Below, piece after piece: positions 40,392 through 49,800 of a stretch of 64,000 nucleotides of DNA. The position numbers and the translations under genes are program-made. This DNA comes from [Phormidium] sp. LEGE 05292 (lineage in GTDB: Bacteria > Cyanobacteriota > Cyanobacteriia > Cyanobacteriales > Aerosakkonemataceae). Under the pieces are notes generated by a model, which ran no database searches, was not told where the DNA came from, and worked only from the letters and a program-made list of their open reading frames with translations. Every line of letters starts with the position of its first letter. Within the stretch, counting starts at the first letter, position 1. The stretch lies in the NCBI RefSeq assembly GCF_015207735.1, contig NZ_JADEWG010000017.1, positions 1 to 64,000 on the forward strand. Direction: 5' to 3'.

Positions 40392-41264
40392 ATGGATCTG
40401 CAACAAACTGCACAATTATTTGTCAATGGAATTGCTGTAGGTAGCGTTATTGCCCTAGCAGCTGTCGGGTTAACACTAACTTACGGAATTTTGAGGCTTT
40501 CTAATTTTGCTCATGGCGACTTTATGACGCTGGGAGCTTATTTTACTTGGTTAGCGAATACTGCTGCTGGGATAAATATTTGGCTGTCGATGATGTTAGG
40601 TGCTGTAGGTACAGTGGCGGCAATGTTATTGTCAGAAAAAATCATTTGGTCGCCAATGCGCGATCGCCGTGCCACTTCCACTACCCTAATTATCATCTCG
40701 ATCGGATTAGCTTTATTTCTTCGCAATGGCATCATTTTTATTTGGGGTGGTGGCAATCAATCTTATGCTTTGCCTGTAGTTACCGCAATTGAACTTTTTG
40801 GCATCAGAATTGCTTTTTATCGCATCTTGGTGGTAATTTTGGCAATTTTAGCAATTGTGGCATTACATTTGCTGTTGCAAAATACCAAAATTGGCAAAGC
40901 AATGCGGGCAGTTGCCGATAATGTTGATTTAGCCCGTGTCACAGGGATTAATGTAGACCGAGTAGTAATTTGGACTTGGGTAATTGCTGGGAGTTTAACG
41001 GCTTTGGGCGGGGGAATGTATGGTTTAATTACGGCTGTGCGCCCGAACATGGGTTGGTTTTTGATTTTGCCGATGTTTGCTTCAGTAATTTTGGGCGGGA
41101 TTGGCAACCCTTACGGTGCGATCGCAGGTGCCCTAATCATCGGTTTAGTCCAAGAACTCAGCGTTCCCTTCTTAGGTAGCGAGTACAAATTAGGCGTAGC
41201 ACTTTTAATGATGATCGTCGTGCTACTCATTCGTCCCCAAGGTTTATTCAAAGGCACGCTCTGA
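40392..41264 (+). CDS. natD: Branched-chain/neutral amino acid ABC permease (LivH/NatD type)
   Basis: The product has 290 residues with about eight transmembrane helices. Signatures are GSVIALAAVGLTLTYGILRL, SNFAHGDFMTLGAYF, the cytoplasmic coupling segment TKIGKAMRAVADNVDLARVTGIN and FASVILGGIGNPYGAIAGA. It is one of two permeases of a hydrophobic amino acid uptake system. In Synechocystis and Anabaena the NatABCDE genes are scattered, as here: no ATPase, binding protein or second permease is in the window. The symbol is assigned by similarity to NatD; livH is the broader name. Confidence 0.9.
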   Translation: MDLQQTAQLFVNGIAVGSVIALAAVGLTLTYGILRLSNFAHGDFMTLGAYFTWLANTAAGINIWLSMMLGAVGTVAAMLLSEKIIWSPMRDRRATSTTLIIISIGLALFLRNGIIFIWGGGNQSYALPVVTAIELFGIRIAFYRILVVILAILAIVALHLLLQNTKIGKAMRAVADNVDLARVTGINVDRVVIWTWVIAGSLTALGGGMYGLITAVRPNMGWFLILPMFASVILGGIGNPYGAIAGALIIGLVQELSVPFLGSEYKLGVALLMMIVVLLIRPQGLFKGTL

Positions 41265-41305
41265 GCAGCATCAACGATCCGATTTATGGGTTCAAAAAAG
41301 CGAGA

Positions 41306-41449
41306 TTACTCAATGATATGGAAATAGTAAGCAGCCACTAAAAAGTTGATTGCTAACAGAAACAGCGCCCAACCTGTACGAAATGGGTAAGGTGGTTTGC
41401 CAGTTTTGGGTACAGTAGCACCAGTCGGATTGGTAGCTGGGGTTGCCAT
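41306..41449 (-). CDS. psaX: Photosystem I subunit PsaX
   Basis: The 47-residue gene is easily missed because of its length. The product starts MATPATNPTGATVPKTGKP and continues PYPFRTGWALFLLAINFLVA, then AYYFHIIE. The FRTxWAxxLLAINFLVAAYYF pattern is that of PsaX, a one-helix peripheral subunit of cyanobacterial photosystem I that binds chlorophyll near PsaA. TAGGAG lies ten bases before the ATG. It is convergent with natD (41 bases apart). It lies 227 bases downstream of lipA on the same strand, separated by a microsatellite. Confidence 0.93.
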   Translation of the reverse strand: MATPATNPTGATVPKTGKPPYPFRTGWALFLLAINFLVAAYYFHIIE

Positions 41450-41540
41450 AAAGTTTAGCTCCTAAAAGATGAGACTTTTATAAAGGAATACCAAAGAACC
41501 TCACCCTTTGGTACAAACCGATATAAATCTTTTCGTCTCT

Positions 41541-41676
41541 TAACAAAGGGGACTGGGGACAAGAGGACAAGGGGACAAGGGGACAAGGGGAGCAGAATAT
41601 TTTACATTCTGCCCCCCTGCTCCTCTGCTCCTCTGCTCCTCTGCTCCTCTGCCCCTCTGCCCCTCTGCCCCTCTGC
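41541..41676. repeat. Microsatellites directly after the lipA stop codon
   Basis: Two tracts are present: ggacaagggga units at about 41552-41588, and ctctgctcctctgcccc units at about 41609-41676, which end exactly at the lipA stop. The same two repeat types occur inside lipA and at the 3' end of the DUF1574 gene. Confidence 0.85.
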
Positions 41677-42717
41677 CTATTCCCCAGCGTGGTAGGAACT
41701 CCGCACCAAGGGGCCGGAACGGACGTGGGAAAAGCCGAGTTCATGAGCGATCGCACCTAATCGCTCAAATTCTTCGGGTGTCCAATATTTCTGCACTGGC
41801 AGGTGTTCTAAAGAAGGGCGGAGATATTGACCGAGAGTAATGCGATCGCAACCCGCCTCCCTTAAATCTTTCATTGCTTCGATAATTTCCGCTTCAGTTT
41901 CCCCATGTCCCAACATCAAACCTGATTTCGTCGGGATATTTGGGTCAAGATTTTTGACAATTCTGAGAACGTTGAGACTGCGATCGTATTTTGCCCCCCG
42001 ACGCACTGGGTTTTGCAACCGTCGCACTGTTTCAATATTGTGGTTGTAACAAGCAGGTTTTGCCTTAACTACAGTGGCAACTCGCTGATATTGCTTCTCT
42101 TCCAGTGATATTTTTCCTCCCAAGTTCCCCTCATCTACAACACTTTCATCTTCTCCTTGTCCCCTTGTCTCCTTGTCCCCTTGTCTCCTTGTCCCCTTGT
42201 CCTCCTTGTCCCCTTGTCCCAAGAGTCCTCCCCAAAAATCAGGGGTTAAAACTTCAATTTGAGTGATTGGGTTGAGTTGGCGAATCGCTTCCATTGTTGC
42301 AACGAACCAACCTGCACCCCCATCGGGCAAATCATCTCTAGCAACTGAAGTCAGCACCACATAACGCAACCCCAACAATTGCACTGACTCGGCAACTTTT
42401 TGCGGTTCCTGGGGGTCAACAGGCATAGGTGCGTGTCCTTTGTCCACCTGGCAAAAGGCACAAGCCCTGGTACAAGTTGGCCCCATCAATAGGAAAGTTG
42501 CGGTTTTTTGCGAATAACACTCGCCTCGGTTTGGACAACGCCCTTCTTCACAAATAGTATGAATCTGTCTTTGTTTAATGATTCGTTGTACTGTAGAAAT
42601 TTCACTGGCTTTGCCGATACCTCGCTGTCTTAACCAAGGAGGCATTGCTTCAATTTCCGATCGCATTTGCGAATTGACAAAACTAGATAGAACTGTTGGG
42701 TTAGGTTCAGAAGGCAT
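41677..42717 (-). CDS. lipA: Lipoyl synthase, with a microsatellite-encoded insertion
   Basis: The product has 346 residues against roughly 290-300 in related cyanobacteria. It is a radical SAM enzyme that inserts two sulfurs into octanoyl groups on E2 and GcvH proteins. The auxiliary cluster motif is [13 protein letters not shown]. The SAM cluster motif is CTRACAFC, and the C-terminal RSSYHAGE holds the Ser ligand. Between VLTPDFWGG and [17 protein letters not shown] lies an extra stretch of about 40 residues. Residues about 168-190 of it are a translated repeat of Gly, Asp, Lys, Arg and Gln. The insert sits at a loop that is short in relatives, and all catalytic motifs remain, so the enzyme is probably active. 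Confidence 0.96.
   Translation of the reverse strand: MPSEPNPTVLSSFVNSQMRSEIEAMPPWLRQRGIGKASEISTVQRIIKQRQIHTICEEGRCPNRGECYSQKTATFLLMGPTCTRACAFCQVDKGHAPMPVDPQEPQKVAESVQLLGLRYVVLTSVARDDLPDGGAGWFVATMEAIRQLNPITQIEVLTPDFWGGLLGQGDKEDKGTRRQGDKETRGQGEDESVVDEGNLGGKISLEEKQYQRVATVVKAKPACYNHNIETVRRLQNPVRRGAKYDRSLNVLRIVKNLDPNIPTKSGLMLGHGETEAEIIEAMKDLREAGCDRITLGQYLRPSLEHLPVQKYWTPEEFERLGAIAHELGFSHVRSGPLVRSSYHAGE
42148..42216. repeat. tctccttgtcccc microsatellite inside lipA
   Basis: The tract of ccttgtcc/ccttgtct units matches that at 61-105. It lies within the coding sequence and keeps the frame open. On the coding strand it reads aaggggacaaggagac and gives GDK/GTR/QGDKET-type residues. Confidence 0.9.
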
Positions 42718-42867
42718 GATTAAGTGGAAAAATTATATGTTAATAGAGGTTAACAGAACTCTTAATAAAGAGGATGATGCACATTGTAGAGCTTTGGCTA
42801 AACTAGCATTATGATTAAGAGGCAACTTCAGTCAAGCGTAATATAGTCCCTATTAGAGGAATTGGTC

Positions 42868-43443
42868 GTGCCAAACAAAATCTTAGTTATTGATGACAGC
42901 GGAGTGATCCGTAAAACGGTAAAAGATATGTTACCTGCGGGTAAGTTTGAGATTGTAGAAGCCAAAGATGGTGTAGAAGGACTCAATCTCGCCAAGAAGG
43001 AACGCCCAAATTGGATTATGTTAGATTTCATCTTGCCGAAAATGAGTGGCTGGGATGTTTATCAAGAGTTGGAAAAACAACCCGAACTCCGCAAGATTCC
43101 TTTAGTAGTAATGTCAGGGCGTAAGGAAGAAGTAACATCAAAAATTCCCGATGCTTCTTTTAAATTTGTCGAGTTTCTTGTTAAGCCTTTCGATCAAAAG
43201 CAATTGATGGCGGCTTTAAAAAGTTCAATGGAAAAGGTGAAGCTGAGAGTAGCTGCTGCACCCACTACAGCTGCAACAGCAGCACCCGCCGCTACAGCAA
43301 AACCCGCCGCAGCTGGCGATGGTGCCAGTGCAGGGGAAATTCAAGCTTTGAAACAGCAAATTGCTAAGTTGAATGCTGAGGTAGAAGCTTTGAAGAAACA
43401 ACAGGCTCAAATTATGACTTTTATTAAGCAAAAATTAAAATAG
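42868..43443 (+). CDS. Response regulator with Ala/Pro linker and C-terminal coiled coil
   Basis: The product has about 191 residues from the GTG at 42868, which has AGAGGA seven bases upstream; a TTG at 42862 is too close to that site. The receiver (1-120) has ILVIDDSGVIRKT, the phospho-acceptor in WIMLDFILPKMSGWDV and the Lys of LVKPFDQ. A low-complexity Ala/Thr/Pro linker follows (about 128-150), then a heptad coiled coil (IQALKQQIAKLNAEVEALKK). There is no DNA-binding domain, so the output is probably a protein interaction. It starts 150 bases upstream of, and divergent from, lipA. Confidence 0.92.
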   Translation: MPNKILVIDDSGVIRKTVKDMLPAGKFEIVEAKDGVEGLNLAKKERPNWIMLDFILPKMSGWDVYQELEKQPELRKIPLVVMSGRKEEVTSKIPDASFKFVEFLVKPFDQKQLMAALKSSMEKVKLRVAAAPTTAATAAPAATAKPAAAGDGASAGEIQALKQQIAKLNAEVEALKKQQAQIMTFIKQKLK

Positions 43444-43471
43444 TAGCCTTTGTTAAATAAATATTTTCCTG

Positions 43472-43510
43472 AGTCTGGCAGTCATGGGACGCTGCTAGAC
43501 TTATTTTTAT
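43472..43510 (+). terminator. Rho-independent terminator of the response regulator
   Basis: agtctggcag (43472-43481) pairs with ctgctagact (43492-43501) with one G-T wobble and a ten-base loop, then tatttttat follows. It sits 29 bases after the stop codon. Confidence 0.7.
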
Positions 43511-43718
43511 TAATTTAATTATTTTCTCCACTTTAGCGATCGCCAAACCAGAGAAGTTCCCTAAAGATAGTTATATAATCAAGTTATGTTATCAGAGTGA
43601 CACCTGAGTAATTTCTTCCCAGTTGTGTAGCTTTTCCTTACTGTATTTTTTTTAACGATTATACTGCTTTTATTCAGCAGTATTGTTAGTATTTGTGCAT
43701 TCAAATGGAGGCAAGAAA

Positions 43719-43955
43719 ATGATATTAAATTCAAATAAACCAGCAGCAAATTTTGATGATTCTGGTTTTCTTGACTCTGAAGTTGGTTCCGATCCGGCAA
43801 GTTCTGATTATACTGAGCTTAATGTCGCAGTAATTGAACAAGATATTAATCATTTTTCCGATATCATTGCCGCAGTTCCGCTTCATTCTGAACCAGAAGA
43901 TGATGATAAAGCTGCTGAACGTCAAAGAAGAATTATGAGTCGAATTCCGCAGTAA
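43719..43955 (+). CDS. Small acidic hypothetical protein
   Basis: The product has 78 residues from the ATG at 43719 with GGAGG nine bases upstream; an in-frame TTG at 43683 is less likely. It is rich in Asp, Glu and Ser (FDDSGFLDSEVGSDPASSDY) and ends with a basic stretch (AERQRRIMSRIPQ). There is no signal peptide, membrane helix or known motif. It has its own upstream gap of about 270 bases after a terminator, so it is probably transcribed alone. The family is not recognised. Confidence 0.6.
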   Translation: MILNSNKPAANFDDSGFLDSEVGSDPASSDYTELNVAVIEQDINHFSDIIAAVPLHSEPEDDDKAAERQRRIMSRIPQ

Positions 43956-44017
43956 AATATCGGTTTTAGCGTACTTCTGGGGAGCGGTAAACTTAATTAA
44001 TGAAGTGCCAGTAACAA

Positions 44018-44096
44018 AGCAGAAGGCAGAAGGGAAAAGCTTTAAAAACAAGGGTGCTAGCCCTTCATTCTGGCTTAACCGCCCTGGCGTTTGCTA
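44018..44096. repeat. Dispersed repeat, copy 2 (inverted partner of 1350-1449)
   Basis: The order is cagaaggcagaaggg, aaaaacaagggtgcta, attctggcttaaccgcc, then tggcgtttgctataaa, matching the reverse complement of 1350-1449. A short extra segment (agcccttc) is present here. It is followed by aaatcccaaatcccaaat microsatellite units, up to the end of kefB. Confidence 0.75.
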
Positions 44097-44171
44097 TAAA
44101 TCTAAAATCCCAAATCCCAAATCTAAAATTGTTTGACTTTTATTAAAAGAATAAAAAGTTCTCCTAGAACA

Positions 44172-46037
44172 TTAGTTTGTTTCTGTTTGTTGAGCTAAGA
44201 TATCCCAAGCTCGATCGACTTCATGGTTAGCTTCTCGTTCGTCAGACTGCAAAATTTGCTCTAACATTTCTGTTAACTGACGAGAGCGTGCCATTAAAGC
44301 AGAGTGATCGTCTTTGACAAAAGCCATTTCAGATAATGCTTCTTCATCATGCTGTTTAAAAGTTTGAGCGGCGCGATGTGCTTTGTAAGAGCGAACTCCC
44401 AATAGTTTTAATGCGTCAACGCCCATATCCAACGCCGAGCCAAAGGTTTCCCGTTGGATAGCATCAACTCTCAGGCGAATCAACTCATAGGCATGGCTAC
44501 GATCGATCGCCCTTGCCAAAATCTTCAGCTGAGGAAAGTGCTTTCGCGCTAACTTGACAATCTCCAGAATTTGCTCGCTATCATCGATCGCGACAACCAG
44601 GAGTTTAGCTTGTTCTGCCCCGGCTGCATAGAGCAATTCAATCCGCGAGGCATCCCCATAAAATACCTTCCAGCCAAAGCGCCGCAACAGATCGATTTGG
44701 GCTGGTCTATGCTCTAAAACAGTAATCGGATAGCCATTAGCAATTAACAACCTTCCCACAATTTGACCAAATCGCCCAAATCCAGCGATAATCACGGAGT
44801 TTTCATTATCGTCAATTTCATCGGCTTCTCGCTCATCAGATTGTGAAATAAAACGAGGGGCGACTAGGCGATCGTAAGCAATCATAAACAGCGGCGATAG
44901 CAGCATAGAAAGTGCAACAACAGCAATCAAGCTACCTGCCAAATTCTCCGAAAGTACCTTACTTTGTGCCGCAAAAGAAAACAAAACAAACGCAAATTCA
45001 TCACCTTGTACCAGAGCAAAGGCAAACAAGATCCTTTGATTCCAATCCAATTTGAATAGCTTTCCTAGCCCGATCAAAACCCCTGATTTCAGGAGAGAAA
45101 CTCCGATAATTAATCCGAAAATTAGCAAAGGTTGCCCCAGAATTAAATTGAAATCAATGCTGGCTCCAACCGAGAGAAAAAATAATCCCAACAACAAGCT
45201 TTGGAACGGTTCAACCGTGCTCATTAACTCATGACGATATTCGCTTTCCGCCAGCACCACTCCGGCGACAAATGTTCCCAAGGCTGGAGATAAGCCGACT
45301 GCTTGCATTGCCAGGGTGATTCCTACAACCAGTAGGAGTGCCGTTGCTGTAAAAATCTCCCGCAGGCGAGTTATCGCAATAAAGCGAAATACAGGACGCA
45401 TCAAGAATCGTCCACCCACGACAATACCACCCACCGTACTCATAACCAGCAGCGTTTGTTGCCAACCTGCTAAGGTGTTGCTGGATGTTGCAGTGTGGCT
45501 CACAGCTGCGACTGGATTGGTACTCAGCAGGGGCAACAATGCCAAAATTGGAATCACGGCAACTGCTTGAAATAGGAGGATGGAAAAGGCAGATTGTCCT
45601 CCTTCTGTTTTCATGAGTCCCCGTTCAGTCAGGGTTTGCACACCGATCGCAGTTGAAGAGAGGGGTAGGATTAGTCCGATCGCCAGTGCAGGTTGCCACG
45701 ATAGTCCCAGCATCATGCCTAACCCTGACAGCAAGACAACGTTGGCAATCATCTGCAACCCGCCTAATCCTAAGATCGGAACTCGCATCCGCCACAGCAA
45801 CTCCGGCTGAAGTTGCAAGCCTACCAGGAATAACATCATCACTACGCCAAACTCAGCGAAGTGCATGACTTCCTCACCTTCTTGCCCTACTAAGCGCAGT
45901 CCAAATGGCCCGATTACGACTCCAGCAATCAGATATCCCAAGACAGAACCCAGTCCCAGCCGTTTAGAAATTGGCACTGTAATGACGGCAGCCGCCAGGT
46001 AGACAAAAGCTTGAAAGAAAAAGTTTTCATTGGACAT
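44172..46037 (-). CDS. Kef-type K+/H+ antiporter with TrkA-N domain
   Basis: The product has 621 residues. About twelve membrane helices form a CPA2 exchanger domain (ITVPISKRLGLGSVLGYLIA, GVVMMLFLVGLQLQPELLW, LPLSSTAIGVQTL, VQGDEFAFVLFSFA). A cytosolic RCK/TrkA-N Rossmann domain follows (VIIAGFGRFGQIVGRLL, VFYGDASRIELL), then a charged C-terminal tail. It resembles glutathione-gated KefB/KefC, which expel K+ and acidify the cytosol during electrophile stress. It overlaps the oxidoreductase gene upstream by 11 bases, as kefC overlaps kefF in enterobacteria. Base composition looks slightly more GC-rich than in neighbours. Confidence 0.95.
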   Translation of the reverse strand: MSNENFFFQAFVYLAAAVITVPISKRLGLGSVLGYLIAGVVIGPFGLRLVGQEGEEVMHFAEFGVVMMLFLVGLQLQPELLWRMRVPILGLGGLQMIANVVLLSGLGMMLGLSWQPALAIGLILPLSSTAIGVQTLTERGLMKTEGGQSAFSILLFQAVAVIPILALLPLLSTNPVAAVSHTATSSNTLAGWQQTLLVMSTVGGIVVGGRFLMRPVFRFIAITRLREIFTATALLLVVGITLAMQAVGLSPALGTFVAGVVLAESEYRHELMSTVEPFQSLLLGLFFLSVGASIDFNLILGQPLLIFGLIIGVSLLKSGVLIGLGKLFKLDWNQRILFAFALVQGDEFAFVLFSFAAQSKVLSENLAGSLIAVVALSMLLSPLFMIAYDRLVAPRFISQSDEREADEIDDNENSVIIAGFGRFGQIVGRLLIANGYPITVLEHRPAQIDLLRRFGWKVFYGDASRIELLYAAGAEQAKLLVVAIDDSEQILEIVKLARKHFPQLKILARAIDRSHAYELIRLRVDAIQRETFGSALDMGVDALKLLGVRSYKAHRAAQTFKQHDEEALSEMAFVKDDHSALMARSRQLTEMLEQILQSDEREANHEVDRAWDILAQQTETN

Positions 46038-46665
46038 GGAGAGGTGACTCCAGTTTGTTAATTACTTGCTCAAGGTAATGATTGAGATGTTTGTGTTGTA
46101 GTAGTTGCTCCCATTCAATCATGTTGTCGCGGAACATGGCGATCGCACTTCGGTAGTGATCAACATATCGGGCAAGTTGATGCGCTTCCCGGAGTTGATG
46201 GGTTCCATGAATCACAAAGGGTGGCAAATATTCCATCCCACAAAGTCGTGCTGTTTGCTCAAAGGGAGCCAAAAGTTCGCGTATGGTGAAGTAATTATGT
46301 CCCTGTCGGCAGTAAGCCTCTTCACTACCCCCGGTAGTAATGGCAGAAAGAAACTTTTTCCCATGCAAGGCAGTGCCATTGTTACCGTAAGCAAAGTCAT
46401 GTTCAAGCACTAAATCTTGCCATTCCTTGAGGATCGCAGGGCTGCTATACCAGTAAAAAGGATGTTGAAAAACAATGATATCATGAGCCAGCAAAAGTTC
46501 TTGCTCAAGCTTCACGTTAATATGAAAGTTGGGATATTGCTCATAAAGATCGCGAATTGTAATGTAGTCCATTCCACGAACGGCTTTAATCAATTGGCGA
46601 TTGATGCGTGACTTTTCTAGTGCAGGATGAGCGAATAAAATTAAAATACGGTTTGGCTTACCCAT
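46027..46665 (-). CDS. KefF/KefG-like NAD(P)H oxidoreductase (Kef ancillary protein)
   Basis: The product has about 212 residues from the ATG at 46665. It is a flavodoxin-like quinone reductase: KPNRILILFAHPALEKSRIN, then IIVFQHPFYWYSSPAILKEW and FLSAITTGGSEEAYCRQGHN. These are the FMN-binding and active-site segments of the KefF/KefG/NQO family. In Escherichia coli such proteins bind and activate the Kef channel. The 11-base overlap with the antiporter gene supports the same partnership here. Confidence 0.93.
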   Translation of the reverse strand: MGKPNRILILFAHPALEKSRINRQLIKAVRGMDYITIRDLYEQYPNFHINVKLEQELLLAHDIIVFQHPFYWYSSPAILKEWQDLVLEHDFAYGNNGTALHGKKFLSAITTGGSEEAYCRQGHNYFTIRELLAPFEQTARLCGMEYLPPFVIHGTHQLREAHQLARYVDHYRSAIAMFRDNMIEWEQLLQHKHLNHYLEQVINKLESPLHVQ

Positions 46666-46826
46666 TGATGTAATTAAGTAATACGACAGAGTTGATGGCA
46701 ATCTAAAAACGATTCAGCAGGTTTTCCAAACGCTCGCGATCGCTATATTTTAACAGAGCTTATTTTATCAAAATGTACTTGAGCTTACCTCTTCATTAGA
46801 TCTTTCACAAGTACGCTAAAACCACT

Positions 46827-49800
46827 TTATTGATGGTTTTCTGCTAAATAACCTTTCAATTTTTCCAAAAGCTTAGAATTTTGCAGGGTTACTCCCACTT
46901 GATTATTGAAAATTTGCATATATTTTTCATCACTTTCATCAAAACTCGTTTGAAATTGATTTGGTACTTCTAGATCGTAAGCTAGTGAGAATTCCGAAAA
47001 ATCTCCGGTTTTTCTTTTGTTAATTAATTGGCTGACAGCAATCAAATCACCATCAGGGTTAAATACTGGCATACATAGTAAACTGCAAGTACGATAACCT
47101 GTTTGTTGATCGGTTTTTCGAGCGGTTTCTGAGTCTGGGTGATTGTACAAATCAAAGGGAATATTTATTAGTTTTTTGGTTTGGGCAACTTTGCCTGCGT
47201 AACCTTGTCCCACTTTAATTTTGATTTCTTTAAAGGAACCATCTTCAAAGAGGATTTCTGTCCATAATTCTCGTTCATCATTATCTAATAACCAGAGGGT
47301 ACTGCGATCGGCATTAGTCAGTTTTTTCGCTTCTTCCATTACCCTTTGCAGAATTTCTTTAATCTCCATGCTACCGTTACTAACAGTGCGTGTAGCAGCA
47401 ATTAAAGCCGCCGCTACTCGTTGTCCCCGCGCTGTTTTATGATAGGAACGGAAACTTTCTAAAACTATTTTGATTTCTTGAGCATCTTTAAGCAATCGTT
47501 GTTCATCAGCAGTATTAAAGCCTTGTCGATCAATCTTTTCTGCTAAAGGCTTACTTTTAGCAATTCCCGACTTTAATTTATTAAGTAATTGCACTACTGC
47601 CACTAAATTTCCCTGCTCATTTAACAGCGGATAAGTTAACATTGTATAAGTACGATAATTGTTCTTTTTATCTTGTTCTTTGGCTGTAGTCGATCGAGGA
47701 TCGTCATAAAAATCGAAGGGAATATTAATTACTTTTTTATGGGCTGCTACTTCACCAAGAATACCTTTATTCGTGGGAATGCGAATTTCCAGAAATTCGT
47801 CACTATCTGATTCAGCAACAATTGACCAAAATTCATTCTTTTCTTCATCTAATAAAAAGATGCTAGTGCGATCGGCATTTAATGACCTCCCCATTTTTAA
47901 GGTAATTCTGCGTAAAATGGAATCAATAATTTCATCACAACCTTGAATATCCATAACGCTAGTGAGTACAGCTAAAGCTTGCGTCACCACGTTATTCGGC
48001 TGATTTTTTAACTCTTCTTTTAACGCCTCAAATTTCTTCGCATTATGCAATGCTACACCAGCTTGCTCGTTAAATGTTTTCATCGATTTTTGATCTTGAG
48101 AATCGAAACTAGCTTGAAAACATTCTGGTGCTTGAGGCCAATCATTTGGGTTATATTTAGGGAACTCACCCAGTCTTTTTTTGTTAATTAATTGGGTAAC
48201 ACCAAGTAATTCTCCATCTGGGCTAAAAACTGGCATACATAGTAAACTACAAGTCCGATATCCAGTTTTTTCATCTGTGTTTTTAGCGGTTGCAGAATCG
48301 GGGTGTTTGTAAAGATCGAAAGGGATATTTAAAGGTTTGGCTGTTTGAGCAACTTTACCAGCAAAACCTTGTCCAACCTGCACTCTAATTTCTTTAATTT
48401 CGCCATTTTCAAAGGGAATTTTTGTCCAAAGTTCATTTTTTTCTTGATCTAAAAGCCAGAGGGTGCTGCGATCGGCATTCATCAACTTTTTTGCCTCTTC
48501 CATAACTCTAGTTAAAGTAGCTTCTGAGTCTAAACTACTTTGCGAAAGAGATACTGTAGCTTCTGTTAAAGCCTTTAATGCTTGGACTTTTTGGGTTTGT
48601 TTATAAAACAATTGGCACTTTTGCAAAATTTGGCGAATTTTTGGTGCATATTCTGCAAATTGTTTTTCATCTATTTCAGTAAAACCTTGGCGATCGATTC
48701 TTTCTGATAACGAAGCGCACGGATTATTATGTGCTTTAAGCTTATTAATTAATTGAACAACTGTAACTACATCTTTATGTTCATTAAATAGTGGTATGAC
48801 TAGCCTATTGTATATGGGATAGTAAGTTTTTTCTTTACTTAAATCTGGAAAAATATTAATGTTTTCCTCGCCAAATTTAAATGGCTGATTAATCAGTTTT
48901 TTAAAGTTACTAACTATACTTTCAGTTTGTTGATTAACATTAATTTCTAATTCTGGTTGCTGGCTATACCTATCTGTAGCAGTAATTGACCAAAGTTCTT
49001 GGTTCTCTTCATCAATGAAAAAAATTCTGGTGCATTCAGCATTCATTAATTCACCTAATTTTTTGGTGATTGAACCGAGGATTTCTTTTAGAATAAATTC
49101 AAAAGCTTTACCTTCCATTGCATCTAACATAGAAAGTAATTTTTGCTCTTGAGCTTCAACAACTTGGATAAAATCTGCTTGTAATTCAGCTAAAGCTTTG
49201 CCAACCCAGATATGGTGAAATATCTCTGCATAAATGCGGTTACAAATTTTTAATTTTCCCTGGTGTTTAACTACTAGACCAGAAAGACGTAATTCTATTT
49301 GTTCTGTACTTTCATCGGCTATAACTTCTTCTTCCCGCAACACTTTTTGATAAATATTTAATAGCGATCGCGACCTTTTACTAATTGTCAATAACCGATC
49401 TCTAATCGTTCTTAAATGCGGTGGTTCATCCCCGGCTTCCCAATTTTCAATTAAACGCGATCGCACCAACTGTTGGACAAACTCTTCTTCTTCATTCGCG
49501 GGAATATCAGCTTCCCAACAATGAATTAAATTACACAGTTTTTGCGTGAGAAATGGTTGTCCTCCCGTCCAATCCAATACAGCTTTTAATATAGCTTGGG
49601 AATGATGCACTTTATTTGCTAAACCTTCAGCTAAAGGCCCAATTTCTCCTAATTGAAAGCCATGTAATTCAATCGCACGCCCAATATTAAAAGGTGTCGT
49701 TTTTTTGTCTTGAATTAAATCCGATGGCGTGGCTACTCCAAGTAAAGCAAAAGTAATTCGGTTGTCTGGTTCATTACAAGAACGAATATAAGCAAAAAAA

